From contig CAVYZK010000002.1 of assembly GCA_963772935.1 (NCBI GenBank), forward strand, positions 1 through 64,000: a stretch of DNA of 64,000 bases, written 5' to 3'. Within the stretch, counting starts at the first letter, position 1. Each line of letters begins with the position of its first letter. Source of the stretch: JANNNF01 sp963772935. Its GTDB lineage: Bacteria; Pseudomonadota; Alphaproteobacteria; Rhodobacterales; Rhodobacteraceae. The notes beneath the pieces were generated by a model. That model saw only the letters and a list, made by a program, of their open reading frames with translations, had not been told where the DNA came from and made no database searches. Shown here piece by piece: positions 25,988 to 34,247 of the stretch. Both the position numbers and the translations under genes were made by a program.

Positions 25988-26016
25988 CGGGGCCGTCGTG
26001 CCCCATCCGGGGGACG

Positions 26017-26940
26017 ATGCAAATTCATCAGCATTGGCAAGGGCTTGACCCATCAGCGCGCGGCGCCTCCGTCGCGATGGGCAACTTTGACGGCATCCAT
26101 CTGGGCCACCAGTCGGTGATCAACCTCGCCCGCACAGATGCTCCGCTTGGCATCGTCACGTTTGAACCGCACCCCCGCGAACACTTCGCCCCGGCAGCTC
26201 CTCCTTTCCGCCTGATGAACCCCGAATCCCGCGCCAACCGGCTGACCAAACTGGGCGTCAAGCACCTGTTTCAATTGCCTTTTGATGCGGGCCTCGCCGC
26301 CCTGACCCCCGAAGAATTCGCCCGCGACGTGCTGGCCGATGGCCTTGGGATATCGCATGTCGTGGTGGGCGCAGACTTCTGTTTCGGCAAAGGCCGCAAG
26401 GGTCGCGCTGCAGACCTGCAAGCCCTTGGCAACGCTTACGGTTTTACCACCACCATCGCGCCCCTGATCCAGTTTGGCGACCGCGAAATCTCCTCCACCG
26501 CCATCCGGCAAGCCTTGACCGAAGGCCGCCCGCGCGACGCTGCCGCCATGCTGGGCCATTGGCACCGGATTGAGGGCGAGGTGATCCACGGCGAAAAGCG
26601 GGGCCGCGAGTTGGGCTATCCCACTGCAAACATGTCAGTTTCCGGCCTGCATCTGCCAAAACTCGGCGTCTATGCGGTACGGGTCGATATTCTGACAGGC
26701 CCGCAAAAGGGCAGCTACATGGGGGCGGCCAGCCTTGGTGTGCGACCGATGTTTGGGGTGAACACGCCCAATCTGGAAACCTACCTGCTTGATTTCAAAG
26801 GTGATCTTTACGGCCAGCACCTGAGCATCGCCTTTGTCGATTACCTGCGGCCAGAGCTGAAGTTTGACGGGCTGCCTGCCCTGATCACCCAGATGGCCGC
26901 CGATACCGACCAAGCCCGCCAGATTCTTTCCGCCCTCTGA
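26017..26940 (+). CDS. ribF: Bifunctional riboflavin kinase / FAD synthetase
   Basis: A 307-residue enzyme that makes FMN and then FAD. The N-terminal nucleotidyl transferase shows MGNFDGIHLGHQSVI near 21-35 and VGADFCFGKGRKG. The ISSTAIRQAL hinge follows. The C-terminal riboflavin kinase has GRELGYPTANM and YMGAASLGVRPMFG. GGGGGAC precedes the ATG. Confidence 0.95.
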   Translation: MQIHQHWQGLDPSARGASVAMGNFDGIHLGHQSVINLARTDAPLGIVTFEPHPREHFAPAAPPFRLMNPESRANRLTKLGVKHLFQLPFDAGLAALTPEEFARDVLADGLGISHVVVGADFCFGKGRKGRAADLQALGNAYGFTTTIAPLIQFGDREISSTAIRQALTEGRPRDAAAMLGHWHRIEGEVIHGEKRGRELGYPTANMSVSGLHLPKLGVYAVRVDILTGPQKGSYMGAASLGVRPMFGVNTPNLETYLLDFKGDLYGQHLSIAFVDYLRPELKFDGLPALITQMAADTDQARQILSAL

Positions 26941-26979
26941 CCCCTTCCCTTTCCTCGCCCCAAAGGCCACTTTGCGCCC

Positions 26980-27432
26980 ATGACCAAACTTCGCCCCAAG
27001 TTCTGGGAAACTGTCCCCCTGCGCAAGATGACCGCCCCGGAATGGGAGGCGCTGTGCGATGGTTGCGGCAAGTGTTGCCTGAACAAGCTGGAGTTTGAAG
27101 ACACCGGCGAGGTTGAATTCACCCGCGTCGCCTGCCGTCTGCTGGACGGTGAGACCTGCCAATGCAGCCGCTATGAAACCCGCCGCCAGTTCGTGCCGGA
27201 ATGTGTGTTCCTGTCGCCCAAGACACTGCCGAAAGTGGCCTATTGGCTGCCCCGCACCTGCGCCTACAAACGCCTGCACGACGGCCACCCCCTGCCTGAC
27301 TGGCACCCGCTGCTGACCGGCGATCCCGAAAGCACCCATGCCTCGGGTAATTCGGTGCGCGGCTGGACGGTGCCGGAATACGACGTGCCGGAAGAAGACT
27401 GGGAAGACTATATAATCGAGGAGCGGCCCTGA
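26980..27432 (+). CDS. YcgN family cysteine-cluster protein (UPF0260)
   Basis: A 150-residue protein with the CxxCxxCC cluster (CDGCGKCC near residues 27-34) and further cysteines in CRLLDGETCQCSRYE and RTCAYKRL. This pattern suggests a metal centre, probably iron-sulfur or zinc, but the family role is not known. The stop overlaps the aldolase start (TGATG), so the two are coupled. Confidence 0.9.
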   Translation: MTKLRPKFWETVPLRKMTAPEWEALCDGCGKCCLNKLEFEDTGEVEFTRVACRLLDGETCQCSRYETRRQFVPECVFLSPKTLPKVAYWLPRTCAYKRLHDGHPLPDWHPLLTGDPESTHASGNSVRGWTVPEYDVPEEDWEDYIIEERP

Positions 27433-28463
27433 TGTTTTTCGCCTCTGACAACGCCTCTGGGGCAGCGCCCGAGGTGATGGCGGCTCTTGCCCGCGCCAAT
27501 GACGGCTACGCCCGGTCCTATGGCGATGACACGGTGATGGACGGCGTGCGTGCCGAGGTGCGCCGCATATTGGAGGCCCCCGAGGCTGCGGTCTATCTGG
27601 TGCCTACCGGAACGGCCGCAAATTCCCTATCGCTTGCAATAGCTTGCCCGCCTTGGGGCGCGGTGTTCTGCCACCAGCACGCCCACATCGCCGAGGATGA
27701 ATGCGGCGCGCCCGAGTTCTTTACCAACGGGGCCAAGCTGGTGTTGGTGCCCGGCGCGCATGGCAAGATGATGCCGGAGGCTTTGGCGGGCGCGCTTGGC
27801 CGCATCGGGGCCAGCGGTGTGCATGGCGTACAGCGCGGCATGCTGTCGATCACCAATGTGACCGAGGCGGGTACGGTTTACACCCCTGCCGAGGTGGCCG
27901 CACTGACCGCTTTAGCCCGCGACAAGGGCCTGCCCTGCCACTTGGACGGCGCGCGCTTTGCCAATGCGCTGGTGGCCACAGGGGCGACAGCGGCAGAGAT
28001 GACGTGGAAGGCCGGGATCGACGTGCTGTCGTTCGGCGGCACCAAGAACGGCTGCATGGGGGTCGAGGCAGTGGTGATTTTCGACCCGGCCAAGGCCTGG
28101 GAGTTTGAGTTGCGGCGCAAGCGGGCGGGGCATCTGGTGTCGAAACACCGCTTTCTGTCGGCGCAGTTTGCGGCCTATCTGGCCGATGATCTGTGGTTGC
28201 GGCTCGCGGGTCACGCCAACACCATGGGCGCGCGGCTGGCGGCAGGGCTGGCGGCAACGCCGGGGGTGGTGCAGCGCCACCCGGTGCAGGCCAACATGAT
28301 GTTTCCCGAATGGCCGGTGGGCGGCCATGCCCGCGCGAAGGGCAAGGGGGCGGTGTATTACGAGTTTGAAGCGGCAGAGGGGCGCGAGGCGGCGCGGTTG
28401 GTCACGTCATGGTCCACGACCGAAGCCGATGTGGACGGATTTTTGGCGGCCTTGCATCCGTAA
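27432..28463 (+). CDS. Low-specificity L-threonine aldolase
   Basis: PLP enzyme of 343 residues that splits L-threonine or allo-threonine to glycine and acetaldehyde. The N-terminal FASDNASGAAPEVMAAL, VYLVPTGTAANSLSL, HLDGARFANA and the Schiff-base lysine in SFGGTKNGCMG (near residue 204) are all visible. The gene overlaps the cysteine-cluster gene by one base. Its TAA stop touches an inverted repeat. Confidence 0.92.
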   Translation: MFFASDNASGAAPEVMAALARANDGYARSYGDDTVMDGVRAEVRRILEAPEAAVYLVPTGTAANSLSLAIACPPWGAVFCHQHAHIAEDECGAPEFFTNGAKLVLVPGAHGKMMPEALAGALGRIGASGVHGVQRGMLSITNVTEAGTVYTPAEVAALTALARDKGLPCHLDGARFANALVATGATAAEMTWKAGIDVLSFGGTKNGCMGVEAVVIFDPAKAWEFELRRKRAGHLVSKHRFLSAQFAAYLADDLWLRLAGHANTMGARLAAGLAATPGVVQRHPVQANMMFPEWPVGGHARAKGKGAVYYEFEAAEGREAARLVTSWSTTEADVDGFLAALHP

Positions 28464-28494
28464 GGATGGGCGGAATCGCCCATCCTACGAGGCG
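28464..28494. repeat. Inverted repeat (terminator-like), family B copy 1
   Basis: GGATGGGCG, four-base loop, CGCCCATCC (28464-28485), then TACGAGGCGTC. It follows the aldolase stop at once and contains the stop codon of the convergent hydrolase. The same element recurs at 31019-31049. Probably acts as a bidirectional terminator. Confidence 0.6.
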
Positions 28495-29300
28495 TCGAGA
28501 TGTGATTGCACCGCAGATGCTACCGTTGACGGGTGCGTGATCGGCACCATATGCCCTGCGCCGGGCACGACCAGACGGGTGGCATGGTGCAGACGCGCCA
28601 TCAGCGCGGATTGGACCGCGTCAATGATCGGCGGGCTGTCCGCCCCTTCGACCAACAGCACGGGCACCCGCAGCGCCTTCAGCCTGCCGGGGGCCAGCAG
28701 GCCCGCCGCATCATCCAGCAGCACGGGATTTTGCGCGACGATGTGGTGGATGCGGTCGGTCATATAGCGGCTCTGGCGGTCGGGCAGATCGGCGAAAGCC
28801 TCGCCCGATCCCCATGCCGCATGGAACATCGCGGTGGCGCGGGGCAGATCGCCAGTTGCCAGAACCGACGCAAACTCAAGATGTTGCGCGCGGAACGGGG
28901 CATAGGCGGGGTGCGCCTTGGCGGCGGCGAACAGCACGGGTTCCACCAACATCAGACTGCGCACAAGGTCTGGCCGCTGCATCGCAAGGCGCAGGGCGAC
29001 GGTGCCGCCAAAGCTGTGACCGAACAGATCAATGGGCGCGCCGCCGCCGACCCGCTCGGCCATATCAATTGCAATGGCGGTGGTCAGGGCGTGCAGATCG
29101 CTTACCCGGTCCCAGTCGGGGGCGCGACCATGGCCGGGTTGGTCGAGCGCGGTGATCGTCACGCCATGCAGCGCCTCGGCCAGAGCGGACCACGCGCCGG
29201 AATGCGCCAGCGAGCAGTGCAGCGCCAGCACCGGGCGGGGACCGCCCCTGTTCCACGACCGCCACGGGGTCAGGTGGCCAGCGATCATATCCTCGGGCAT
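28485..29300 (-). CDS. Alpha/beta-fold hydrolase
   Basis: A 271-residue serine hydrolase. LALHCSLAHSGAWSAL forms the oxyanion region, LDQPGHGRAPDW follows, the nucleophile elbow is FGHSFGGTVALRLA near residues 94-107, and the catalytic His is in VVPGAGHMVPITHP. Acid and nucleophile are in the usual order. The last residues and stop fall inside the repeat. It starts directly at the stop of the upstream isomerase gene, with no gap. The substrate is unknown. Confidence 0.9.
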   Translation of the reverse strand: MPEDMIAGHLTPWRSWNRGGPRPVLALHCSLAHSGAWSALAEALHGVTITALDQPGHGRAPDWDRVSDLHALTTAIAIDMAERVGGGAPIDLFGHSFGGTVALRLAMQRPDLVRSLMLVEPVLFAAAKAHPAYAPFRAQHLEFASVLATGDLPRATAMFHAAWGSGEAFADLPDRQSRYMTDRIHHIVAQNPVLLDDAAGLLAPGRLKALRVPVLLVEGADSPPIIDAVQSALMARLHHATRLVVPGAGHMVPITHPSTVASAVQSHLDAS

Positions 29301-29897
29301 CTACAGTTTTCCTGACAGGTACAGGTCCAAGTCTTCCAGCCGGTCCTGCCCCCAGAAAATCTCGTCCCGCACCACATAGCTTGGCACGCCGAACACACCG
29401 CGCGCCACGGCCTCCTCCAGATTGGCCACGTAAGTATCGGCGGCGGACAGCATGTGGCGGTCGGCGGTGCCCGCATCAAAGCCATGCGAAACCAGCAGGT
29501 TACGCACCACCTCATCGTCCGCGATATTGCGCCCTTCGGCCCAGACGGCGCGCAGAAAGCCCTGCACCAGCCCCGCCAGATCGCCCCCCCCAGCCTTGGC
29601 CGCCGCGATAATGGCGTAGGACGCAGGGGCGGGGTTCACCGGAAAGAATGGCGGTTGCAACGTCAGCGGCATGCCACGCTTGGCCGCCTGCCGCCGCAAC
29701 TCCTGCAAACGGTACGCCTTGCGCGCCGGGTGGCGGTCGGCCAGCAACTGGCCCCCGGTGCGCGGAAACAGCGCAGGCGCGTCCAGCGGGATATAGCGGA
29801 TGGTCGCGCCATGGCGGGCGGCCACATCCTCCAGCCCTGCCCCGGCAAGGTAGGCGAAGGGGGACATGGGGGCGAAAAAGTAGTCGATCTGCGGCAT
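29301..29897 (-). CDS. 2-hydroxychromene-2-carboxylate isomerase family protein (DsbA-like fold)
   Basis: A 198-residue thioredoxin-fold protein of the HCCA isomerase/GST kappa family: IDYFFAPMSPFAYLAG at the N-terminus, where the Ser replaces the Cys of DsbA, then LQPPFFPVNPAPASYAII, and the late GVFGVPSYVVRDEIFWGQDRLEDL. Relatives isomerise aromatic intermediates in naphthalene breakdown, but no such pathway is nearby, so the substrate is unknown. The start at 29897 gives the family length. Confidence 0.87.
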   Translation of the reverse strand: MPQIDYFFAPMSPFAYLAGAGLEDVAARHGATIRYIPLDAPALFPRTGGQLLADRHPARKAYRLQELRRQAAKRGMPLTLQPPFFPVNPAPASYAIIAAAKAGGGDLAGLVQGFLRAVWAEGRNIADDEVVRNLLVSHGFDAGTADRHMLSAADTYVANLEEAVARGVFGVPSYVVRDEIFWGQDRLEDLDLYLSGKL

Positions 29898-29988
29898 TTG
29901 CGGTGTCTTTCCCCGGCAGCGGTTTGCGAAGACCCTAGCCGGGTGATAAGCGGTGTCAACGTCGCGATTCCGCCACCCGGAGACCAAA

Positions 29989-31008
29989 ATGCCCGCCATC
30001 ATCGAGCCGAAACTGATTTCCGGCAATGCGAACCAGTCGCTTGCCAAAGCCATCGCCCGCCGCATGTCGATGCACCGGGGGATGAGCGTCAATCTGGTGG
30101 ACGCGCGCATCGAACGCTTCAACGATGCCGAGATTTTTGTCGAGGTGTTCGAGAACGTGCGCGGCGAGGATATGTATATCATCCAGCCGACCTCGAACCC
30201 GGCCAACGACAACCTGATGGAACTGCTGATCATGACCGACGCGCTGCGCCGGTCGTCGGCACAGCGCATCACCGCCGTGATCCCCTATTTCGGCTATGCC
30301 CGTCAGGACCGCCGCGCCAAGGCCCGCACGCCGATTACCGCCAAACTGGTCGCCAACATGATCGCCGAGGCCGGGATCGACCGGGTGCTGACGCTGGACC
30401 TGCACGCGGCGCAGATTCAGGGGTTCTTCGACATTCCGGTGGACAACCTTTATGCCAGCCCGGTGTTCGCGCTGGATATCGAGCATAATTTCAAGGGGCA
30501 GATGCAGGATCTGATGGTGGTGTCACCCGACGTGGGCGGCGTGGCACGCGCGCGCGAGTTGGCGAAACGGATCAACGCGCCGCTGGCGATTGTGGACAAA
30601 CGCCGCGAAAAGGCCGGCGAGATTGCCGAGATGATCGTGATCGGCTCGGTCGAGGGCAAGAAGTGCATCATCGTCGATGACATCTGCGATACGGCGGGCA
30701 CCTTGTGCAAAGCGGCGGAAGTGCTGATGGAAAACGGCGCTGTCGAAGTTCACAGCTATATCACCCATGGCGTGTTGTCGGGGCCAGCGGTGGAGCGGGT
30801 GACAAATTCGGTGATGAAATCGCTGGTGATCACCGATTCGATCGAACCCACGGCGGCAGTGCGCGCCTGCCCGAATATTCGGATCGTGCCGACAGCACCG
30901 ATGTTTGCGCAGGCCATTCTGAACATCTGGAACGGCACAAGCGTGTCGTCACTGTTTGAGACGGATACGCTGGTGCCGATCTATGAGGGCATGTATCAGC
31001 GGACCTGA
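29989..31008 (+). CDS. prs: Ribose-phosphate pyrophosphokinase
   Basis: Makes PRPP from ribose-5-phosphate and ATP, feeding purine, pyrimidine, histidine and NAD synthesis. The 339 residues show the N-terminal GNANQSLAKAIARRM, FNDAEIFVEV, VIPYFGYARQDR, the catalytic LDLHAAQIQGFF flap and the PRPP loop VDDICDTAGT. GGAG lies seven bases before the ATG at 29989. It is divergent from the isomerase gene and ends at a family B inverted repeat. Confidence 0.96.
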   Translation: MPAIIEPKLISGNANQSLAKAIARRMSMHRGMSVNLVDARIERFNDAEIFVEVFENVRGEDMYIIQPTSNPANDNLMELLIMTDALRRSSAQRITAVIPYFGYARQDRRAKARTPITAKLVANMIAEAGIDRVLTLDLHAAQIQGFFDIPVDNLYASPVFALDIEHNFKGQMQDLMVVSPDVGGVARARELAKRINAPLAIVDKRREKAGEIAEMIVIGSVEGKKCIIVDDICDTAGTLCKAAEVLMENGAVEVHSYITHGVLSGPAVERVTNSVMKSLVITDSIEPTAAVRACPNIRIVPTAPMFAQAILNIWNGTSVSSLFETDTLVPIYEGMYQRT

Positions 31009-31018
31009 TTTGTTGGTG

Positions 31019-31049
31019 GGATGGGCAGATTGCCCATCCTACGGGACGT
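31019..31049. repeat. Inverted repeat (terminator-like), family B copy 2
   Basis: GGATGGGC, five-base loop, GCCCATCC (31019-31039), then TACGGGACGTC. It lies between prs and the convergent lectin gene and supplies the latter's stop codon. It is nearly the same as the element at 28464-28494. Confidence 0.6.
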
Positions 31050-31386
31050 CCCAGTCATCTTCATCCTGCACCGCGCCAATGGCGGTCCAGTCGGCGCGCA
31101 CGCGGGCGACGCGGGTGTCGCCCCAGGTGCGGAACACCATGTGAAACCCGGCAGCGGTAATATTCTCGGCGGTGATATCGGCGCGCGAGTTTGCTTTGTT
31201 GTCCATATCCCACATCGAAATGCTGACCATCACGGCGGGTACATCGCGGAACGGCGGTTTGAAGCCCACCAGATGGCGGCTTTCGCGCGGGCCATTCCCT
31301 GTCCACATCACGCCATCATCGGCGAAGTCGGAAAACAGGATGCGGGATCCCTGCACTATGCCAATGGCCGATGAAATGCGCTTCAT
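31039..31386 (-). CDS. H-type lectin domain protein
   Basis: A 115-residue protein with the short H-type lectin fold known from snail agglutinins and some bacterial proteins: GNGPRESRHLVGFKPPF, then VMVSISMWDMDNKANSRADI, and FHMVFRTWGDTRVARVRADWTAIG. The final block with paired tryptophans is the sugar-binding edge in known members. No signal peptide is visible, so it may be cytoplasmic. Its stop lies inside the family B repeat. Function is unknown; binding of GalNAc-type sugars is family inference. Confidence 0.8.
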   Translation of the reverse strand: MKRISSAIGIVQGSRILFSDFADDGVMWTGNGPRESRHLVGFKPPFRDVPAVMVSISMWDMDNKANSRADITAENITAAGFHMVFRTWGDTRVARVRADWTAIGAVQDEDDWDVP

Positions 31387-31452
31387 GTTCGAAATCCCCC
31401 AGACCAGCCAAGATAAGAGGGAAAACAGGCAAATGTTAGGTGCGAAAATGAA

Positions 31453-31478
31453 AAAGGCCCCGGCAAAGCGGGGCCTTT
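31453..31478 (-). terminator. Intrinsic terminator of the atp operon
   Basis: AAAGGCCCC pairs with GGGGCCTTT around an eight-base loop. On the minus strand it is followed by a T-rich tract, about 18 bases after the atpC stop. Confidence 0.8.
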
Positions 31479-31495
31479 CTCTTAAGGTAACAGCC

Positions 31496-31888
31496 TTAGT
31501 GGCCGGTCGCGGTCTTCAAGGCCAGCATGTCGCTGATCAGCTTGTCGCCGACATCACGGTCAGCCGACAGGCCTGCCACATCGCGGGCTTCAGCCACCAG
31601 CGCGTCGATCAACGCAGGGGTAGCTTCCTCCAACGGAATGGCGCGTTCAGCCAGAACCGACACGCCGGTCGCGCTGATTTCTGCGAAACCACCGGTCACG
31701 ACATAGGATTTGGTCCCATCCGCGCCGACCGCCTTCAGGATGCCAGGGCGCAGCGTGGTGATGGTGGGGCTGTGCCCCTCCATCGCCGTCATATCGCCGT
31801 CGGCGCCGGGGATTTGCACCTCGGTGGCCTGAACAGAGGCAAGCCTGCGTTCCGGCGACACGAGGTCGAATTGCAGGGTGCCTGCCAT
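31496..31888 (-). CDS. atpC: F1 ATP synthase epsilon subunit
   Basis: Central-stalk subunit of 130 residues that couples and regulates F1. It begins with the usual LQFDLVSPERRLAS beta-sandwich and has MTAMEGHSPTITTLRPG near residues 33-49. The C-terminal helical region is present but short. It is the last gene of the F1 cluster, nine bases after atpD. Confidence 0.95.
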   Translation of the reverse strand: MAGTLQFDLVSPERRLASVQATEVQIPGADGDMTAMEGHSPTITTLRPGILKAVGADGTKSYVVTGGFAEISATGVSVLAERAIPLEEATPALIDALVAEARDVAGLSADRDVGDKLISDMLALKTATGH

Positions 31889-31897
31889 GATGCCCCC

Positions 31898-33340
31898 TTA
31901 GGCCGCAGCCGCAGCCAGACGCTGCGCTTTTTCGATCACTTCCTGAATGCCGCCGACCATGTAGAAGGCAGCCTCGGGCAGGTGATCGTATTCGCCCGCA
32001 ACCACCGCCTTGAAGGACGAGATGGTTTCTTCCAGCGGCACCTGCTTGCCATCCGACCCGGTGAAGATCTTCGCCACGTCAAAGGGTTGCGACAAGAAAC
32101 GCTCCAGCTTGCGCGCCCGTGCCACGGCGAGTTTGTCGTCTTCCGACAATTCGTCCATGCCAAGGATGGCGATGATGTCTTGCAGCGATTTGTAGCGCTG
32201 AAGCACCTTCTGCACGTCGGTCGCGACCTTGTAGTGTTCCTCGCCGATGATCAGCGGGTCCAGCAGGCGCGAGGTCGAACCCAGCGGGTCCACAGCCGGG
32301 TAGATGCCTTTTTCCGAGATCGAGCGATCCAGAACCGTCGTCGCGTCAAGGTGGGCGAACGAGGTTGCCGGTGCAGGGTCGGTCAAGTCATCGGCAGGAA
32401 CATACACGGCCTGCACCGAGGTGATCGAGCCGTTCTTGGTGGAGGTGATGCGTTCCTGCATTGCGCCCATGTCGGTCGCCAGCGTCGGCTGGTAGCCCAC
32501 GGCAGAGGGGATACGACCCAGCAGAGCCGACACTTCCGAACCAGCTTGGGTAAAGCGGAAGATGTTGTCCACAAAGAACAAAACGTCAGCGCCGGTTTCA
32601 TCGCGGAACTGTTCGGCCATGGTCAGACCCGACAGCGCGATCCGCATGCGCGCACCCGGCGGTTCGTTCATCTGGCCGTACACAAGGGCGATTTTCGACT
32701 TCGACATATCTTCCAGGTCGATAACGCCGGATTCGATCATCTCATGGTAAAGGTCGTTGCCCTCACGGGTCCGTTCACCCACGCCAGCAAACACCGACAC
32801 GCCCGAGTGAACCTTGGCGATGTTGTTGATCAATTCCATGATCAGAACGGTCTTGCCCACGCCTGCACCGCCGAACAACCCGATCTTGCCGCCCTTGGTA
32901 TAGGGGGCCAACAGGTCGATCACCTTGATGCCGGTCACAAGGATCTGGCTTTCGGTGGCCTGTTCGGCAAAGCCCGGGGCGGGCTGGTGGATGGACCGGG
33001 TTTCGGTCGCGTTGACCGGGCCGCGTTCGTCCACAGGCTCGCCGATCACGTTCATGATGCGGCCAAGGGTGGCCTTGCCGACCGGAACCTGAATGGGGCT
33101 GCCAGTGTCCGTCACCGGTGCGCCGCGCACGAGACCTTCGGTCGCATCCATTGCCACGGCGCGGACGGTGTTTTCGCCAAGATGCTGGGCCACTTCCAGA
33201 ACCAGTTTCTTGCCGTTGTTTTCGGTGACCAGTGCGTTCAGAATTGCGGGAAGATCGCCCGTGAACTGCACGTCAACCACGGCGCCGATCACCTGAGTGA
33301 CCTTGCCTGCCGTGGCAGCGCTTTTCGGTGCTTTTGCCAT
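31898..33340 (-). CDS. atpD: F1 ATP synthase beta subunit
   Basis: Catalytic subunit of 480 residues. P-loop GGAGVGKT at 157-164, catalytic Glu in VGERTREGNDLYHEM, and Walker B-type ALVYGQMNEPPGARMR are all seen, and the DELSEDDK element comes near the C-terminus. It is in the canonical HAGDC order. Confidence 0.98.
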   Translation of the reverse strand: MAKAPKSAATAGKVTQVIGAVVDVQFTGDLPAILNALVTENNGKKLVLEVAQHLGENTVRAVAMDATEGLVRGAPVTDTGSPIQVPVGKATLGRIMNVIGEPVDERGPVNATETRSIHQPAPGFAEQATESQILVTGIKVIDLLAPYTKGGKIGLFGGAGVGKTVLIMELINNIAKVHSGVSVFAGVGERTREGNDLYHEMIESGVIDLEDMSKSKIALVYGQMNEPPGARMRIALSGLTMAEQFRDETGADVLFFVDNIFRFTQAGSEVSALLGRIPSAVGYQPTLATDMGAMQERITSTKNGSITSVQAVYVPADDLTDPAPATSFAHLDATTVLDRSISEKGIYPAVDPLGSTSRLLDPLIIGEEHYKVATDVQKVLQRYKSLQDIIAILGMDELSEDDKLAVARARKLERFLSQPFDVAKIFTGSDGKQVPLEETISSFKAVVAGEYDHLPEAAFYMVGGIQEVIEKAQRLAAAAA

Positions 33341-33357
33341 GTCGTTTCTCCAGTTCG

Positions 33358-34224
33358 TCAGAGCGCTTCAGCGCCCGAAATGATTTCGATAAGCTCTTTG
33401 GTGATCGCAGCCTGACGCGAGCGGTTGTAGATGGTCGTGTATTTGGTGATCATCTCGCCTGCGTTGCGCGTCGCGTTGTCCATCGCGCTCATACGGGCAC
33501 CCTGTTCGGAGGCCCCATTTTCCAGAAGGGCGGTAAAGATCTGCGTGGCAACCCCGCGCGGCAGCAGGTCGGCGAGGATCGCCTCCTCGCTGGGTTCGTA
33601 ATCGTACAGGGCCGAAACCCCGGTCGCTTCGAACTTGGCCGGGATGATCTGCTGCGCGGTCGGAATCTGCGCGATCACTGATTGGAAGCGGTTGTAGAAG
33701 ATCGTGACCACGTCGCAGTCGCCTGCCTCAAACCGCGACAACACATCGCGGGCAATGGCTTGGGCGTTGACATAGCCAAGGCGCTTCACCTCGGACAGAT
33801 CGACATGCCCGACCAGATAAGCCGAATAATCCCGGCGCAACTGTTCGCGGCCTTTTTTGCCGACGGTCAGAATTTTTACGGTCTTGCCTTCGGCAAGCAG
33901 CGCGTTGGCCTTCGCCCGGGCAAGCCGCACGATGGTCGAGTTGAAACCACCGCACAGACCGCGTTCCGAGGTCATCACGACCAGCAAATGCACCTTGTCA
34001 CTGCCCGTCCCGGCCAACAGCCGGGGCGCGCCCGCCGATTGGCCGACCGAGGCTGCAAGCCCGCCCATCACCGCCGTCATCCGCTCGGCGTAGGGCCGGG
34101 CGGCTTCAGCGGCTTCCTGGGCGCGGCGCAGTTTTGCCGCAGACACCATCTGCATCGCCTTGGTGATCTTGCGCGTGTTTTTCACGCTCACGATCTTGTT
34201 CTTCAAGTCCTTGAGGCTTGGCAT
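33358..34224 (-). CDS. atpG: F1 ATP synthase gamma subunit
   Basis: Rotor shaft subunit of 288 residues. The N-terminal SLKDLKNKIVSVKNTRKITKAMQMVSAAKLRRAQ coiled coil and the C-terminal helix ending RQAAITKELIEIISGAEAL are the standard ends of the family. SERGLCGGFN lies in the middle. It sits between atpA and atpD. Confidence 0.97.
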   Translation of the reverse strand: MPSLKDLKNKIVSVKNTRKITKAMQMVSAAKLRRAQEAAEAARPYAERMTAVMGGLAASVGQSAGAPRLLAGTGSDKVHLLVVMTSERGLCGGFNSTIVRLARAKANALLAEGKTVKILTVGKKGREQLRRDYSAYLVGHVDLSEVKRLGYVNAQAIARDVLSRFEAGDCDVVTIFYNRFQSVIAQIPTAQQIIPAKFEATGVSALYDYEPSEEAILADLLPRGVATQIFTALLENGASEQGARMSAMDNATRNAGEMITKYTTIYNRSRQAAITKELIEIISGAEAL

Positions 34225-34247
34225 GCGCTATCTCCCCTGCCCCGCCC

